This document shows, piece by piece, positions 1-5,436 of a stretch of DNA of 5,436 nt. The position numbers and the translations under genes were made by a program. Within the stretch, counting starts at the first letter, position 1; every line of letters starts with the position of its first letter. The stretch spans positions 613-6,048 of the forward strand of contig JAPLBU010000101.1 in NCBI GenBank assembly GCA_026392575.1. Direction: 5' to 3'. The stretch comes from Actinomycetota bacterium (GTDB lineage: Bacteria > Actinomycetota > Actinomycetes > S36-B12). The notes beneath the pieces are model-generated. The model saw nothing but the letters and a program-made list of their open reading frames with translations. It was not told the DNA's origin and made no database searches.

Positions 1-603
1 ATCGTCGGCCACGGCTGGGGCGGTATCGGCGCATGGTCGACTGCAGTCCTGGAACCGGAAGTCGTGCGGGCCATCGTGCCGGTGTCAATGCCGCACCCCC
101 GGCAGTTGCGTCGCGCATTGTGGCGTGATCCACATCAGCAGTCCGCGCTGAGCTACATGATCGGCTTCCAACTGCCCTTTCTCCCGGAGCGATCGCTGAC
201 CGCACATGAAGGTGCACGAATCCGCGACCTCATCGCTTCGTGGTCCCATGACGAGGCCTGGCTCGATGTCGACACCGCCAACGCCTACCGAAGTGCGTTC
301 CTGCGCTGGCCCACCGCACACACCGCCGTCGAGTACCACCGATGGGCCGTTCGCTCGTCGATTCGCCCCGACGGCATCACCTACATGTCCCTCATGGAGG
401 CACCCGTTCAGCGCAGTGTGCTGCAGATCCAGGGCGAGTTCGACCCCATGGTCCTGGCGTCGTCTGTTGACGGAAGCGACGCTTACGTGCGGGCTCCGTA
501 CATGCGCATCGATCTGCCGACAGGACACTTTCCGCACGAGGAGCAGCCCGACATGTTCAACGCCGCGCTGATCGACTGGCTCGGCGCCCTCGAGCGCCCG
601 TGA
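1..603 (+). CDS. Alpha/beta hydrolase, epoxide-hydrolase-like, 3' part only
   Basis: The frame is open from base 1 and ends at TGA 601-603, giving 200 residues of a protein whose N-terminus (probably about 100 residues) lies outside the window. It opens at the nucleophile elbow, IVGHGWGG (residues 1-8). The following VSMPHP and the cap-domain string YMIGFQLPFLPE (52-63) resemble the epoxide hydrolase family, as does EYHRW with Tyr112, a possible epoxide-polarising tyrosine. The acid (Asp148 in GEFDP) and the catalytic-type His176 (TGHFPHEEQPD) are present. The odd point is the elbow: epoxide hydrolases and haloalkane dehalogenases have GHDWGG with Asp as nucleophile, and here that position is Gly5 (codon GGC, 13-15). 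The protein may therefore not hydrolyse epoxides by the usual covalent mechanism. The gene faces marP as ephE does in M. tuberculosis, which suggests an EphE-like protein, but I cannot prove orthology. The next gene overlaps its stop. Confidence 0.85.
   Translation: MVGHGWGGIGAWSTAVLEPEVVRAIVPVSMPHPRQLRRALWRDPHQQSALSYMIGFQLPFLPERSLTAHEGARIRDLIASWSHDEAWLDVDTANAYRSAFLRWPTAHTAVEYHRWAVRSSIRPDGITYMSLMEAPVQRSVLQIQGEFDPMVLASSVDGSDAYVRAPYMRIDLPTGHFPHEEQPDMFNAALIDWLGALERP
600..603 (+). promoter_or_regulatory. GTGA stop/start overlap, hydrolase to DUF309
   Basis: The GTG start of the DUF309 gene and the TGA stop of the hydrolase share these four bases. The sequence upstream (CTCGAGCGCCC) has no good Shine-Dalgarno match, which favours start by re-initiating ribosomes and supports GTG as the true start. 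Confidence 0.6.
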
Positions 604-986
604 CCGCGGAACGACCGCGCGATCTACTCGGTCGTCCCCTGCCAGCCGATGCGGATCCGGCCTCTGCCGTCCCCGGGATCACGCCGATCGACGACCTCAG
701 CGACGAGCAGGTGTGGGCGACAGCCATGGACTATCTCGGCAACGGAATGCCCTTCCACGCGCACGAGGTGTTCGAGGCGCGGTGGCGCACGGCACCCACC
801 GCGGACCGACAGGCGTGGCAGGCATGCGCCCAGTGGGCCGCTGCGATGACCCACGCGGCTCGCGGGAACGACGAGGGCGCGAGACGGCTTGATCACAGGG
901 CTCGTGCACTGCTCAGCACAGCACCGCACATTCCGCCCTGCATGGATCGAAGCATCATGGGCCAACTCCTTCCACCCGCGCACTAG
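600..986 (+). CDS. DUF309 family protein
   Basis: This 128-residue protein starts at GTG 600, inside the GTGA that also holds the hydrolase stop, so translation is probably coupled to the upstream gene. No other in-frame start comes before Met43, which would remove the conserved N-terminal string. DUF309 hallmarks are visible: the N-terminal RDLLGRPLP (residues 7-15) seen in actinobacterial members, then PFHAHEVFEARWR (51-63) with His53, His55, Glu56, Glu59 and Trp62, and a helix ending in HAARGNDEGARRL (85-97). The family is small, helical and probably cytosolic. Its biochemical role is unknown, although the conserved His/Glu pattern hints at ligand or metal binding (inference). No signal peptide or membrane segment is visible. 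The length fits an intact gene. The stop TAG is at 984-986, followed by a short gap before the GGDEF-EAL gene. Confidence 0.85.
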   Translation: MTAERPRDLLGRPLPADADPASAVPGITPIDDLSDEQVWATAMDYLGNGMPFHAHEVFEARWRTAPTADRQAWQACAQWAAAMTHAARGNDEGARRLDHRARALLSTAPHIPPCMDRSIMGQLLPPAH

Positions 987-1006
987 GGTCTGTCGGATAC
1001 GACCCT
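985..1006. repeat. Perfect inverted repeat AGGGTC-N10-GACCCT
   Basis: AGGGTC (985-990) and GACCCT (1001-1006) are exact reverse complements separated by TGTCGGATAC. The repeat begins within the DUF309 stop codon and ends directly before the G-run that serves as ribosome binding site for the GGDEF-EAL gene. As DNA it could be an operator half-site pair. As RNA it could form a 6-bp hairpin affecting translation of the next gene. There is no T-run after it, so an intrinsic terminator is unlikely. TAGGGT (984-989) also resembles an actinobacterial -10 hexamer, but I see no convincing -35 box. A 6-bp match in GC-rich DNA could arise by chance. Confidence 0.4.
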
Positions 1007-1012
1007 GGGGGG
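1007..1012 (+). promoter_or_regulatory. Ribosome binding site bearing on the GGDEF-EAL start
   Basis: A run of six G lies 3 nt before the ATG at 1016 and 9 nt before a second in-frame ATG at 1022. The spacing favours 1022 as the real start, which would shorten the protein by two residues. It follows immediately after the right arm of the inverted repeat. Confidence 0.5.
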
Positions 1013-1015
1013 TGC

Positions 1016-3244
1016 ATGCCGATGTCGGATGGACGCCTCAGGGCGACAACACCCGAACGCTGGCTCTCCTACGCCCTCATCGCGTCCTTCGTGCTCTACC
1101 TGATCACCCTGGCCACCAGCACTCCCGGCACCGAGGAACCGCTGCGCGATCTGGTGGGCTACAACCTGCCATTCGCCCTGGCCGTGGTCCTCATCACCCT
1201 GCACGCGCGACGACGTCAGGTGGCCGCGCGTACCTGGCTCGCCCTTGGCGCAGGCCTCCTCGCATACCTGATCGGCACCCTGAGCACCTACGCCGTTGCT
1301 CCCATCACCCTGACCGATGACGCCTACCCCATCGCAAACGCACTGTGGTTACTGATGTATCCACTTGCCTTCGCGTTCCTCCTGATGTTCACTCGTCGGC
1401 GACTACTGGCGGTGCTCCAGTACGCGTGGATCGACGTCGGCGCGACGATTCTGGATGCCACGGTCCTGCGCTCGATCACCGGCGAGTTCCCGCCCGTCGC
1501 TGGGTTGGACAGCCTCTATCTCCTTGGCGACATCGCACTTCTCGTCATCGTCCTGCTCGTCATCCATACCTTCCAGTGGCACCCACCTGCCACCTGGTGG
1601 CTGCTTGCCGCGGCCCTGCTGTCATGGACTGTCGCCGACATGGGCTACTTCCTGCAGGTCGCGTCGAACACGTACTCCGACGGCACGGCCCTCGACGTCC
1701 TGTGGCCCCTCGGAGCCGTCCTCTTCGGGCTGGCTGCCTACGCTGACATTGGGGCCACGTACCGCACGCGGCAAGCCTTCACCGTCAGTTACTACATCCC
1801 AGGCCTGTCACTCCTCGGGGTAGGCCTGGTGCTGGCGTTCCATCCCAGCGGTCCGCTCGAGCCCCTGGCCGTTGTCGCCGGCCTGATCACCCTCTGCCTG
1901 GCAGTCGTGCGCATGACGCTCGCGATCCGCGAGGGCATCTCCCTCGGTGACCGCCTGCGCAGGGACCAGGTGGATTCCCTCACCGGACTGCCCAATATGC
2001 GCGCCATGCGCGAACTCAGCTCCGTCCGGGCCCGAGGAGCCTCACTCATCGTTCTCGACCTGACCGGCTTCTCAGAGATCAACCACTCTCTCGGGCACGA
2101 CGCCGGCGACCAGCTCCTCGTTCTTGTCGCTGAAAGACTCCGAAGCAGTCTGCGGGCAGTCGACTTCGTCACCCGACTTGGCGGCGACGAGTTCGGCGTG
2201 CTGCTCTCCAATACCCGGCCCGAAGCTGCCGGACGAATCGCCGAGAACCTCATCAGCGCGATCGAGCAGCCCGTGACGATCAACGGCGTCCCGCTTCACG
2301 TCACCGCGTGCGCCGGCGTAGCGTCGAACGGACCAGAGGCCGAATCGGTCGAAGCAATGCTTGCCCTCGCCGATGGCGCACTGGTGCGCGCAGTCGCTGA
2401 TGGACCGGGACTGGTCCACATCCACGCGGGCGGGCCCGGCTCACGGTCGGAGGAGCGACTGCGGGCACGGGCGGATATCCGTGCCGCGTTTGATAGCGGC
2501 GGCGACGATTTCCTCGTGTACTACCAGCCCATTGTCCGCCTGGACGATCGTTCCGTCTTCGGTGTCGAGGCACTCGTGCGCTGGCGACGCGAAGGAGTCA
2601 TCCTGCTGCCCGGAGCATTCATCGACGACATCACGAAGTCCGGGACAATGCCACTCCTCACCCGGCACATGATCCAGCAGAGCCTGAAGGAGTTGCGATC
2701 TGCCGGACTGCCCTACGCGGTCGCCGTCAACGTAGCTCCCGAGCTCGTCACGTCTGACCTGATCGACGAGGTCCGAGACGCTCTAGCTTCGGGCCACTCG
2801 ACTCCTGAGCAACTCCTCCTTGAGATCACCGAGGAGTCGCTCATGCGAGCTCCAGAGGCAGCCGCGCTCATCCTCGCCGAACTGCGCAGCGCAGGCATCC
2901 GCATCGAACTCGACGACTTCGGCACCGGCTGGTCTGGGCTGTCCACCCTGCGTGATCTGTCGGTAGACGGTCTGAAGATCGACTATTCCTTCGTCTCCCG
3001 GATCCTCACCGACCCGACGGCACTCGCCATCGTCCAGGGTGTGGCCACCATGGCTGCTGATCTCGGCATCGAGGTGATCTACGAAGGCGTCGAGGATGAG
3101 GCGGTGGAGGAGTTCCTCCGCACATCGTTCCGCGGGTGCGGGCAGGGATTTGCGATCGCGCGGCCCATGCCGATCGACGACCTGGTGCGATGGACGGCCC
3201 TGCGCGATGTGCAGGTTGATCCGACGGCCGGCATCACTCCTTGA
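1016..3244 (+). CDS. Membrane-anchored GGDEF-EAL cyclic-di-GMP turnover protein
   Basis: This 742-residue inner-membrane protein has about ten hydrophobic segments (roughly 17-35, 47-63, 73-94, 107-126, a weak one near 132-150, 163-184, 192-214, 225-244, 258-276, 281-303). An even number would place both soluble domains in the cytosol. The GGDEF domain spans about 315-470: DSLTGLPN (320-327), Asp348, Asn356, Asp365, intact GGDEF (389-393), and an RxxD inhibitory site (380-383) five residues upstream. The usual DxDxFKxxND loop reads DLTGFSEINH, so the second Asp, the Lys and the last Asp are replaced. The EAL domain (about 485-730) looks complete: EALVRW (518-523), Asn572, Glu603 and Glu606, DDFGTG (633-638), Lys654, EGVE (690-693) and Gln710. 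These match the catalytic set of EAL phosphodiesterases such as RocR in identity and nearly in spacing. I infer phosphodiesterase activity is likely and cyclase activity uncertain. No PAS, GAF or other recognised sensor domain is seen, so any signal probably enters through the membrane region. Either ATG 1016 or 1022 may be used. The stop lies inside the 3' end of convergent marP. Confidence 0.93.
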   Translation: MPMSDGRLRATTPERWLSYALIASFVLYLITLATSTPGTEEPLRDLVGYNLPFALAVVLITLHARRRQVAARTWLALGAGLLAYLIGTLSTYAVAPITLTDDAYPIANALWLLMYPLAFAFLLMFTRRRLLAVLQYAWIDVGATILDATVLRSITGEFPPVAGLDSLYLLGDIALLVIVLLVIHTFQWHPPATWWLLAAALLSWTVADMGYFLQVASNTYSDGTALDVLWPLGAVLFGLAAYADIGATYRTRQAFTVSYYIPGLSLLGVGLVLAFHPSGPLEPLAVVAGLITLCLAVVRMTLAIREGISLGDRLRRDQVDSLTGLPNMRAMRELSSVRARGASLIVLDLTGFSEINHSLGHDAGDQLLVLVAERLRSSLRAVDFVTRLGGDEFGVLLSNTRPEAAGRIAENLISAIEQPVTINGVPLHVTACAGVASNGPEAESVEAMLALADGALVRAVADGPGLVHIHAGGPGSRSEERLRARADIRAAFDSGGDDFLVYYQPIVRLDDRSVFGVEALVRWRREGVILLPGAFIDDITKSGTMPLLTRHMIQQSLKELRSAGLPYAVAVNVAPELVTSDLIDEVRDALASGHSTPEQLLLEITEESLMRAPEAAALILAELRSAGIRIELDDFGTGWSGLSTLRDLSVDGLKIDYSFVSRILTDPTALAIVQGVATMAADLGIEVIYEGVEDEAVEEFLRTSFRGCGQGFAIARPMPIDDLVRWTALRDVQVDPTAGITP
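3234..3244. other. 11-bp convergent overlap of two genes' 3' ends
   Basis: The GGDEF-EAL stop (TGA 3242-3244, plus strand) lies beyond the marP stop (TGA, complement of 3234-3236), so the last codons of the two genes share 11 bp. No intergenic DNA remains for a terminator, and each transcript must run into the other gene's coding sequence. Confidence 0.9.
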
Positions 3245-4427
3245 TGCGACACGACCCGGTGTCCACCGGCACATCCGATGCGAATCCCGCATCGATGGCC
3301 GGCCGGAGCGCGGCCGCCGTCAGCGCGTAGCCCGTCTCCTCGGCCTTGTCGTCCGCCCCGAACACCAGCCCCAGGACGAGCCCGTCCGGCCGTAGCAGCG
3401 GCCCTCCGCTGTTGCCTGGCCGCACGGATCCACGGATGGCGTAGACCTCGCGCTCGACACCGGCATCCCCGTAGATGTCATCGCCGAGGGCCATCACGGT
3501 GGTGCGGATGCGAGCCGGCTCGACGCGGTAGGGCCCCGACTCGGGGAATCCGGCGATGGCGGCGCTGTCGCCGGAGGATGCTGGCTCCTTCGCGACGGCG
3601 AGCGGCCTTGCATCAAGCCCCGGAACGGCGAGGACAGCGATGTCCGTCTCGGGGTCGAAGTAGATGACGGTTGCCGGGCGGCCGCGCTCGTCCAGACTGA
3701 ACCGCACGCGCACGTCCGTCACCCCCGCGACGACATGCGCATTGGTCAGCACCCGGTCCATCGCGAATGCGAAACCGGATCCGCTGATGGAGTTGCCGCA
3801 TTCCGGTGCATCGCCCGTCACCTGCACGACGGAGGAGTGCGCGCGGTCGACTGCACCGGTGACGGCCGCCGGATCCGGTGGATCGACGTCCGGCCCCGTG
3901 ATCTGTGCAAGGCCGGCGAAGATCCGCGGCACAGACGTGCTGCCGACAAGGGTGCGCAGATCCCCGAATGCATTGCGAGCCGGCACCGGGACCAGGGAGT
4001 CGAGGGCCACCAGAACCTTGGACTCCGTCACCTGCTGCGACACCATCGTCACCGGCAGGAACGCCAGAGCACTTGCGACAATCCACACGACGACCGCGAG
4101 GGCCAGAACGTTGAGCGCCGAGCCAAGGAGGTTGTCGACCGCCCGCGCTGGCCGCCACGTGATGACACCGCGCAGCCGATTCCCGAGCAACGACGCCGCG
4201 AACTGCCCCAGCAGTGCGGCGATCAGGATTCCCGCGCCGAGGACGGCCACCCGCATCCAGGCGGTCTCGATGAGGGCCTCGATGACGCTGGGCAGCACGA
4301 AGGCCGCAGCCAGGCCACCGCCAAGGAATCCGATGAAGGACAGCAGGCCCGCGACGAAACCCCGCTGCCAGCCAGCGACGGCGAACACGATCACCGCTCC
4401 GACGAGGACCCAGTCGACGACGTTCAC
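3234..4427 (-). CDS. marP: MarP-type membrane serine protease (CvpA-like domain plus trypsin-like protease)
   Basis: The 397-residue protein has four N-terminal hydrophobic segments (about 3-19, 23-46, 58-82, 101-126) of the CvpA type, with WQRGF (20-24) between the first two. A linker with a Pro/Asp-rich stretch (179-185) follows, then a trypsin-like protease domain facing the periplasm. The catalytic triad reads His231 (TNAHVV), Asp262 (TDIAVL) and Ser340 (GNSGGP). Only two cysteines occur, Cys210 and Cys393, bracketing the protease domain as the activity-linked disulfide pair does in M. tuberculosis MarP (Rv3671c), a protein of about the same length. There it is needed for acid and oxidative stress survival and processes the peptidoglycan hydrolase RipA; the same role here is inference. 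The GTG start (complement of 4425-4427) overlaps the Nudix stop, and GAGGA (complement of 4440-4444) lies 12 nt upstream. Neighbours upstream are the Nudix gene and nth. The 3' end overlaps the GGDEF-EAL gene. Confidence 0.94.
   Translation of the reverse strand: MNVVDWVLVGAVIVFAVAGWQRGFVAGLLSFIGFLGGGLAAAFVLPSVIEALIETAWMRVAVLGAGILIAALLGQFAASLLGNRLRGVITWRPARAVDNLLGSALNVLALAVVVWIVASALAFLPVTMVSQQVTESKVLVALDSLVPVPARNAFGDLRTLVGSTSVPRIFAGLAQITGPDVDPPDPAAVTGAVDRAHSSVVQVTGDAPECGNSISGSGFAFAMDRVLTNAHVVAGVTDVRVRFSLDERGRPATVIYFDPETDIAVLAVPGLDARPLAVAKEPASSGDSAAIAGFPESGPYRVEPARIRTTVMALGDDIYGDAGVEREVYAIRGSVRPGNSGGPLLRPDGLVLGLVFGADDKAEETGYALTAAALRPAIDAGFASDVPVDTGSCRIKE
3256..3294 (+). terminator. Two small tandem hairpins after the GGDEF-EAL stop (tentative)
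   Basis: CCGGT (3256-3260) can pair with ACCGG (3265-3269), and CGATGCG (3276-3282) can pair perfectly with CGCATCG (3288-3294) across a 5-nt loop. They start 12 nt after the GGDEF-EAL stop, within the marP coding region, and could slow or end plus-strand transcription. There is no T-run, so a classical intrinsic terminator is not supported. They cannot serve marP, since they lie before its stop codon. Confidence 0.3.
4424..4427 (-). promoter_or_regulatory. GTGA stop/start overlap, Nudix to marP
   Basis: On the minus strand GTGA holds both the marP GTG start and the Nudix TGA stop. This implies translational coupling and fixes the marP start, since the four-TM N-terminus begins directly after it. 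Confidence 0.75.
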
Positions 4428-5092
4428 GTCTCAGGCACGTCCTCGAGCGGCACCATCCGCGACTCGTCCCAGGGCTCGGCCCAGCCCAGCAGGTCGAGCA
4501 TCCCTGAGATGAGGCCAGCCGTGAACCCCCACACGAGAAGGCCATCAACCTCGAACCCCGGCCCGACGAAGCCCGATGGATGCAGGACGCGACAACGATT
4601 GCGCGGGTCGACGAAAGCCGTGATCGGCACTCGATGCACGCTCGACACCTCGGCCGGGTCCCTCGCCCACACCGGTGACGGGTCGCGCCACCAGCCAAGG
4701 ATCGGCGTCACGACGTAGTTCGTGACCGGGACCCACAGGTCTGGCAAGGCACCGAACACCTGCACTCCAGACGGATCGAGCCCGGTCTCCTCATGCGCCT
4801 CGCGCAGTGCGGCCCCGACGGCATCATCATCATCGTCATCGACCGCTCCGCCGGGGAATGCCGGCTGCCCCGCATGCGAGCGCATCGTGCTGGCTCGCTG
4901 AATGAGCAGCAGATCGCGATCGCTGCCGAACAGGATCAGGACCGCGGAGTGCCGACCCTCACCATGCGGTGGGACGAACCGTGTCAGCTCCTCCGCCGTG
5001 ACGCGGCCGGCGATGCCGCCCAGTGGCTGCAGCCACTCCGGCACATCGGCCAGCGCCGCGGAGTCGACTGTTCCCGTTCGTGCCCACGCCAT
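4424..5092 (-). CDS. Nudix hydrolase, CoA pyrophosphatase type
   Basis: This 222-residue, probably cytosolic protein carries the CoA-type Nudix signature. LLLIQRASTMRSHAGQPAFPGG (61-82; key residues Arg66, Arg71, Gly75, Phe79-Gly82) fits the motif placed before the Nudix box in CoA diphosphatases (NudL/NUDT7 type). The box runs from Gly81-Gly82 to REAHEETGL (97-105), with Glu98, Glu101 and Glu102 as expected metal ligands. The spacing GG-x2-D-x2-D-x8-RE matches the UPF0035 subgroup. Such enzymes split CoA or its derivatives into phosphopantetheine and 3',5'-ADP; the actual substrate here is inferred. Residues 85-90 are six Asp in a row, encoded partly by a GAT repeat. The ATG start lies 2 nt after the nth stop, with GGGACGGG (complement of 5100-5107) as likely ribosome binding site. 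It corresponds in position to Rv3672c of M. tuberculosis. Confidence 0.92.
   Translation of the reverse strand: MAWARTGTVDSAALADVPEWLQPLGGIAGRVTAEELTRFVPPHGEGRHSAVLILFGSDRDLLLIQRASTMRSHAGQPAFPGGAVDDDDDDAVGAALREAHEETGLDPSGVQVFGALPDLWVPVTNYVVTPILGWWRDPSPVWARDPAEVSSVHRVPITAFVDPRNRCRVLHPSGFVGPGFEVDGLLVWGFTAGLISGMLDLLGWAEPWDESRMVPLEDVPET
4821..4838 (-). repeat. Short trinucleotide repeat encoding Asp6 in the Nudix box
   Basis: The plus strand reads (ATC)4-GTC-ATC, which on the coding strand gives GAT GAC followed by four GAT codons (Asp85-Asp90). It lies in the loop between FPGG and the catalytic helix. Slippage here would change the loop length without breaking the frame. Confidence 0.7.
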
Positions 5093-5094
5093 CC

Positions 5095-5436
5095 TCAGGC
5101 CCGTCCCGAGTCCTTCACCAGCCGCGCAGCCTCAACCGGATCGGTCGGGCCCTCGCCGAAGGCCGGGCACCAGCGCGCCACGGGGCAGGCACCGCACGCG
5201 GGCCGTCGCGCATGGCAACGGCGGCGGCCATGCCAGATGACGCGATGCGACATCAGCGTCCAGTCCTTCTTCGGGAACAGCGCCATGAGGTCTACTTCGA
5301 CCTTCTCCGGGTCGGTGTGCTCGCTCCAACCGAACCGTCGGGCCAGTCGTCCCAGGTGCGTATCGACGGTGATCCCGGGAACGCCGAACGCATCACCGAG
5401 CACAACGTTGGCCGTCTTGCGTCCCACCCCAGGCAG
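5095..5436 (-). CDS. nth: Endonuclease III, C-terminal part (5' end outside window)
   Basis: The frame is open to the window edge and gives the last 113 residues; the N-terminal part lies beyond base 5436. It begins in the helix-hairpin-helix, LPGVGRKTANVVL (1-13), with the catalytic lysine at Lys7, and continues to ITVDTH (22-27) with catalytic Asp25. These correspond to Lys120 and Asp138 of E. coli Nth. The C-terminus carries the complete 4Fe-4S loop C-x6-C-x2-C-x5-C (Cys74, 81, 84, 90). The enzyme is a bifunctional DNA glycosylase/AP lyase that removes oxidised pyrimidines in base-excision repair. A GTG at 5425-5427 is the internal Val4 codon of the motif, not a start. The stop (complement of 5095-5097) is 2 nt from the Nudix ATG, so the two genes are probably cotranscribed, with the operon promoter outside the window. 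Confidence 0.96.
   Translation of the reverse strand: MPGVGRKTANVVLGDAFGVPGITVDTHLGRLARRFGWSEHTDPEKVEVDLMALFPKKDWTLMSHRVIWHGRRRCHARRPACGACPVARWCPAFGEGPTDPVEAARLVKDSGRA

Noticed and set aside
600..1015. Possible toxin-antitoxin or defence role for the small DUF309 gene.
   Set aside because: Its motifs fit DUF309 throughout, and no partner gene or mobile-element signature lies nearby.
889..1320. Plus-strand frame bridging the DUF309 and GGDEF-EAL genes.
   Set aside because: It is out of frame with both, has no motif, and its Arg/His/Pro-rich content is typical of a shadow frame.
3297..3304. GGCCGGCC palindrome after ATCGAT.
   Set aside because: Short palindromes of this kind are common in GC-rich DNA; it lies in marP coding sequence and gives no further structure.
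3613..4698. A 361-codon minus-strand frame spanning the Nudix-marP junction.
   Set aside because: It is an alternative frame of both genes, rich in Arg, Gly and Ser with no recognisable fold. The Nudix box and the MarP triad fall in the other frames.
3664..4718. Long open frames on the plus strand opposite marP and the Nudix gene (3664-4512 and 3735-4718).
   Set aside because: Their translations are Arg/Pro/Thr-rich with no domain or motif, and the opposite strand encodes proteins with complete catalytic motifs. Long antisense frames are expected in high-GC coding DNA.
5425..5427. GTG as a possible start of the nth reading frame.
   Set aside because: It falls within the conserved LPGVGRKTANVVL motif, whose first residues are encoded upstream to the window edge, so the gene simply continues beyond the window.

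Overview
The window comes from a high-GC bacterium, almost certainly an actinomycete (Actinomycetota). Evidence: every gene uses GC-rich third positions, GTG starts occur, there is a MarP-type protease (a CvpA-like membrane domain fused to a trypsin-like serine protease), and there is a DUF309 protein with the N-terminal RDLLGRPLP string I associate with actinobacteria. The right half carries nth, a CoA-type Nudix hydrolase and marP in the order known from Mycobacterium tuberculosis (Rv3674c, Rv3672c, Rv3671c). The left edge carries an epoxide-hydrolase-like gene on the opposite strand, in the place held there by ephE (Rv3670). I cannot name a genus.

Layout: the plus-strand half (1-3244) holds the 3' part of an alpha/beta hydrolase, a DUF309 gene whose GTG start overlaps the hydrolase stop, a 29-nt gap with a perfect inverted repeat, and a 742-residue multi-TM GGDEF-EAL protein of cyclic-di-GMP turnover. 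The minus-strand half (3234-5436) is a compact operon read right to left: the C-terminal part of endonuclease III with its 4Fe-4S cluster, a Nudix hydrolase 2 nt later, and marP, whose start overlaps the Nudix stop by 4 nt. The GGDEF-EAL and marP genes converge and overlap by 11 bp at their stops. The window is almost entirely coding, with no RNA gene, mobile element or CRISPR array that I can see.

How the genes may work together: the minus-strand genes look like a conserved housekeeping and stress-tolerance cluster (base-excision repair, nucleotide or CoA-derivative clean-up, periplasmic proteolysis in acid or oxidative stress). Compared with M. tuberculosis, the thioredoxin-like gene (Rv3673c) is absent between nth and the Nudix gene, and the DUF309 and GGDEF-EAL genes lie between the hydrolase and marP. 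No functional link between c-di-GMP turnover and MarP is shown; only the shared 3' ends join them physically.

I see no clear new biological system. The points most worth checking are the hydrolase with Gly where epoxide hydrolases have their nucleophilic Asp, the GGDEF-EAL protein with an altered GTP-loop motif but a complete EAL active site, the terminator-free convergent overlap, and the inverted repeat before the GGDEF-EAL start.
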